Under the pieces are notes generated by a model. The model did not search any database, was not told where the DNA came from, and worked only from the letters and a program-made list of their open reading frames with translations. Source: Planctomycetes bacterium syqfu (GTDB lineage: Bacteria > Planctomycetota > Phycisphaerae > Phycisphaerales > Phycisphaeraceae). From it: a stretch of DNA of 64,000 bases. How positions within the stretch are numbered: position 1 is the stretch's first letter; every line of letters begins with the position of its first letter. A program made the translations under genes and the position numbers. The stretch covers positions 372,001 through 436,000 of the forward strand of contig CP087563.1 in NCBI GenBank assembly GCA_020974905.1. The letters run 5' to 3'. Shown here one piece after another: positions 63,011 to 64,000 of the stretch.

Positions 63011-64000
63011 ATGAACGACACGCAAAAATCCAATCCTACGTCTCATACTCACGCGATGCCTGTGTATCGCCCGATGCTCTATGGTTTTGCCATGCTAAGT
63101 GTCATTGCCGTTCTGGGCTTATTGGCATTGGGTGGCACGGTGACCAGTAAAACCGCAGGGATGGCGGTCCCCGATTGGCCGCAGACCTTTGATTACAACA
63201 TGTTCCTTTTCCCCATCTCGATGTGGAAAGGTGGCGTCTTCTGGGAACACACCCATCGCCTCTGGGCCAGTGGTGTCGGATTCCTGGCGATCATCTTATG
63301 TGTCTGGTTATGGATCACTGAGAAGAACCGACGTTGGATGGCGTGGCTTGGAACCGGTCTTTTGATCATGGTCATCATCCAGGGCATCCTCGGTGGGGTT
63401 CGCGTCACTGAAATCGACTGGCGTTTCGGCATTGTTCACGGGATTCTCGGGCAGTTATATTTCTGCTTTGTGATTCTGGCATGTGCGGCATTGGGCAAAC
63501 GCTGGTTGGATAAGCCCCCTGCGGATGTCGATGCAGGCAAACTCGCCAAGCCGATCCGTATGGGTTGGATTCTGCTTGGCGTGTTGTTGGTACAACTGTC
63601 ACTGGGCGCTGCGATGCGACACAGTGGCGCTGGACTGAGCGTGCCGGACTTCCCCACGTTTTATGGCAGTTTCGTGCCCCCGACTTCTCAAGAGCAACTT
63701 GACGATGCCATCATCGAACATGAAGTCGATGTGCAGCACGACAAAAACGGTGAAGTGGTCCACTTCAAGCTTTGGCATGTTTACCTGCATACGGCTCATC
63801 GTCTCTGGGCAATTGCTGTGATTGTGCATGTGTTGCTGTTGGTCAAGGCATTGAAAGATTCAATCTCAAGTCTGCCGAATCTCTCCAAGCCGGTGATAGC
63901 GATGCTGGGCTTGCTGTTGGTCCAACTGACGCTGGGCATGCTGGTGATCTGGACGGGGAAACATCCTGAGATTTCCACTGCACACCAATTTGTCGGTGCC
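63011..64000 (+). CDS. ctaA: Heme A synthase (CtaA/COX15), 3' end outside the window
   Basis: The frame is open from ATG 63011 to the window edge, 330 codons. Membrane helices alternate with the conserved histidine motifs EHTHRLWA, GIVHGILGQ, LHTAHRLW and TAHQFVG, which ligate heme in the two four-helix bundles. Heme A synthase oxidises heme O to heme A for cytochrome oxidase. An insert of ~40 residues with many acidic residues lies before the third His. The protein implies an aa3-type oxidase and aerobic respiration. Confidence 0.93.
   Translation, partial: MNDTQKSNPTSHTHAMPVYRPMLYGFAMLSVIAVLGLLALGGTVTSKTAGMAVPDWPQTFDYNMFLFPISMWKGGVFWEHTHRLWASGVGFLAIILCVWLWITEKNRRWMAWLGTGLLIMVIIQGILGGVRVTEIDWRFGIVHGILGQLYFCFVILACAALGKRWLDKPPADVDAGKLAKPIRMGWILLGVLLVQLSLGAAMRHSGAGLSVPDFPTFYGSFVPPTSQEQLDDAIIEHEVDVQHDKNGEVVHFKLWHVYLHTAHRLWAIAVIVHVLLLVKALKDSISSLPNLSKPVIAMLGLLLVQLTLGMLVIWTGKHPEISTAHQFVGA

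Overview
This 64 kb window is chromosomal DNA from a Gram-negative-type, aerobic, mid-GC bacterium, most likely a planctomycete of the Phycisphaerae type. This is inferred from gene content: an HU protein with a Lys/Ala-rich tail, a Rho factor with a long Asn/Arg/Gly-rich insertion, exported LamG/DUF1961 and PL14-like proteins, sulfotransferase and glycan genes, RsbW/STAS partner switches, a fused AhbA/AhbB-like protein and lone biosynthetic genes (trpA, proA, ispG, cimA). No rRNA, tRNA or CRISPR array was recognised. Most of the window is ordinary housekeeping DNA in short operons on both strands.

Layout. 1-6.1 kb: LuxR-type HTH fragment, family-4 uracil-DNA glycosylase, a lipoprotein/RsbW-kinase/STAS/MlaE-permease operon, a PLP aminotransferase and a PpiC-type lipoprotein. 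6.1-15 kb: zinc-ribbon membrane protein, cysteine desulfurase, mutL, two small membrane-protein genes, feoA-feoB with a possible Fur box. 15-24.6 kb: exported TPR protein, trpA, polysaccharide deacetylase, AhbAB-like protein, flavin reductase, phosphoglycolate phosphatase, PL14-like protein. 24.6-30.7 kb: YihY-like protein, small basic protein, TMTC-like protein, rnpA, hflX, lipoprotein. 30.8-33.2 kb: two abutting insertion sequences, an IS630 element with a two-frame transposase and a decayed IS701-like element. 33.4-41.7 kb: MoxR, cdaA-ybbR (c-di-AMP), proA, HAD phosphatase, M48 protease with LemA. 42-51.6 kb: coaE-rho, two related membrane-anchored helical proteins, ispG, HU, dnaK. 51.7-59.6 kb: glycan cluster (sulfotransferase, glycosyltransferases, FkbM methyltransferase, rfbF, rfbG, C-methyltransferase, epimerase/reductase). 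59.6-64 kb: DUF1961 protein, cimA and the 5' part of ctaA.

The most informative non-coding signals are: (1) a 20-codon leader peptide with five Ile codons in two runs, followed by a terminator hairpin, upstream of citramalate synthase cimA, which looks like an isoleucine attenuator; (2) a family of elements built from heptanucleotide words with G or C runs every 7 nt, including a perfect 16-unit CCCTAAT array before dnaK and three inverted-arm elements whose end lies 9-18 nt from a start codon; (3) six copies of an ~85-bp palindromic element resembling neisserial dRS3 repeats; (4) small hairpin families whose stems show compensatory changes; (5) several -10-like boxes placed 6-8 nt before an ATG, which suggests leaderless starts.

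The glycan cluster could by itself make a CDP-linked C-methylated 6-deoxyhexose (RfbF, RfbG, C-methyltransferase, reductase) and pass it to neighbouring glycosyltransferases. Sulfation and O-methylation genes next to it suggest a decorated surface polysaccharide.
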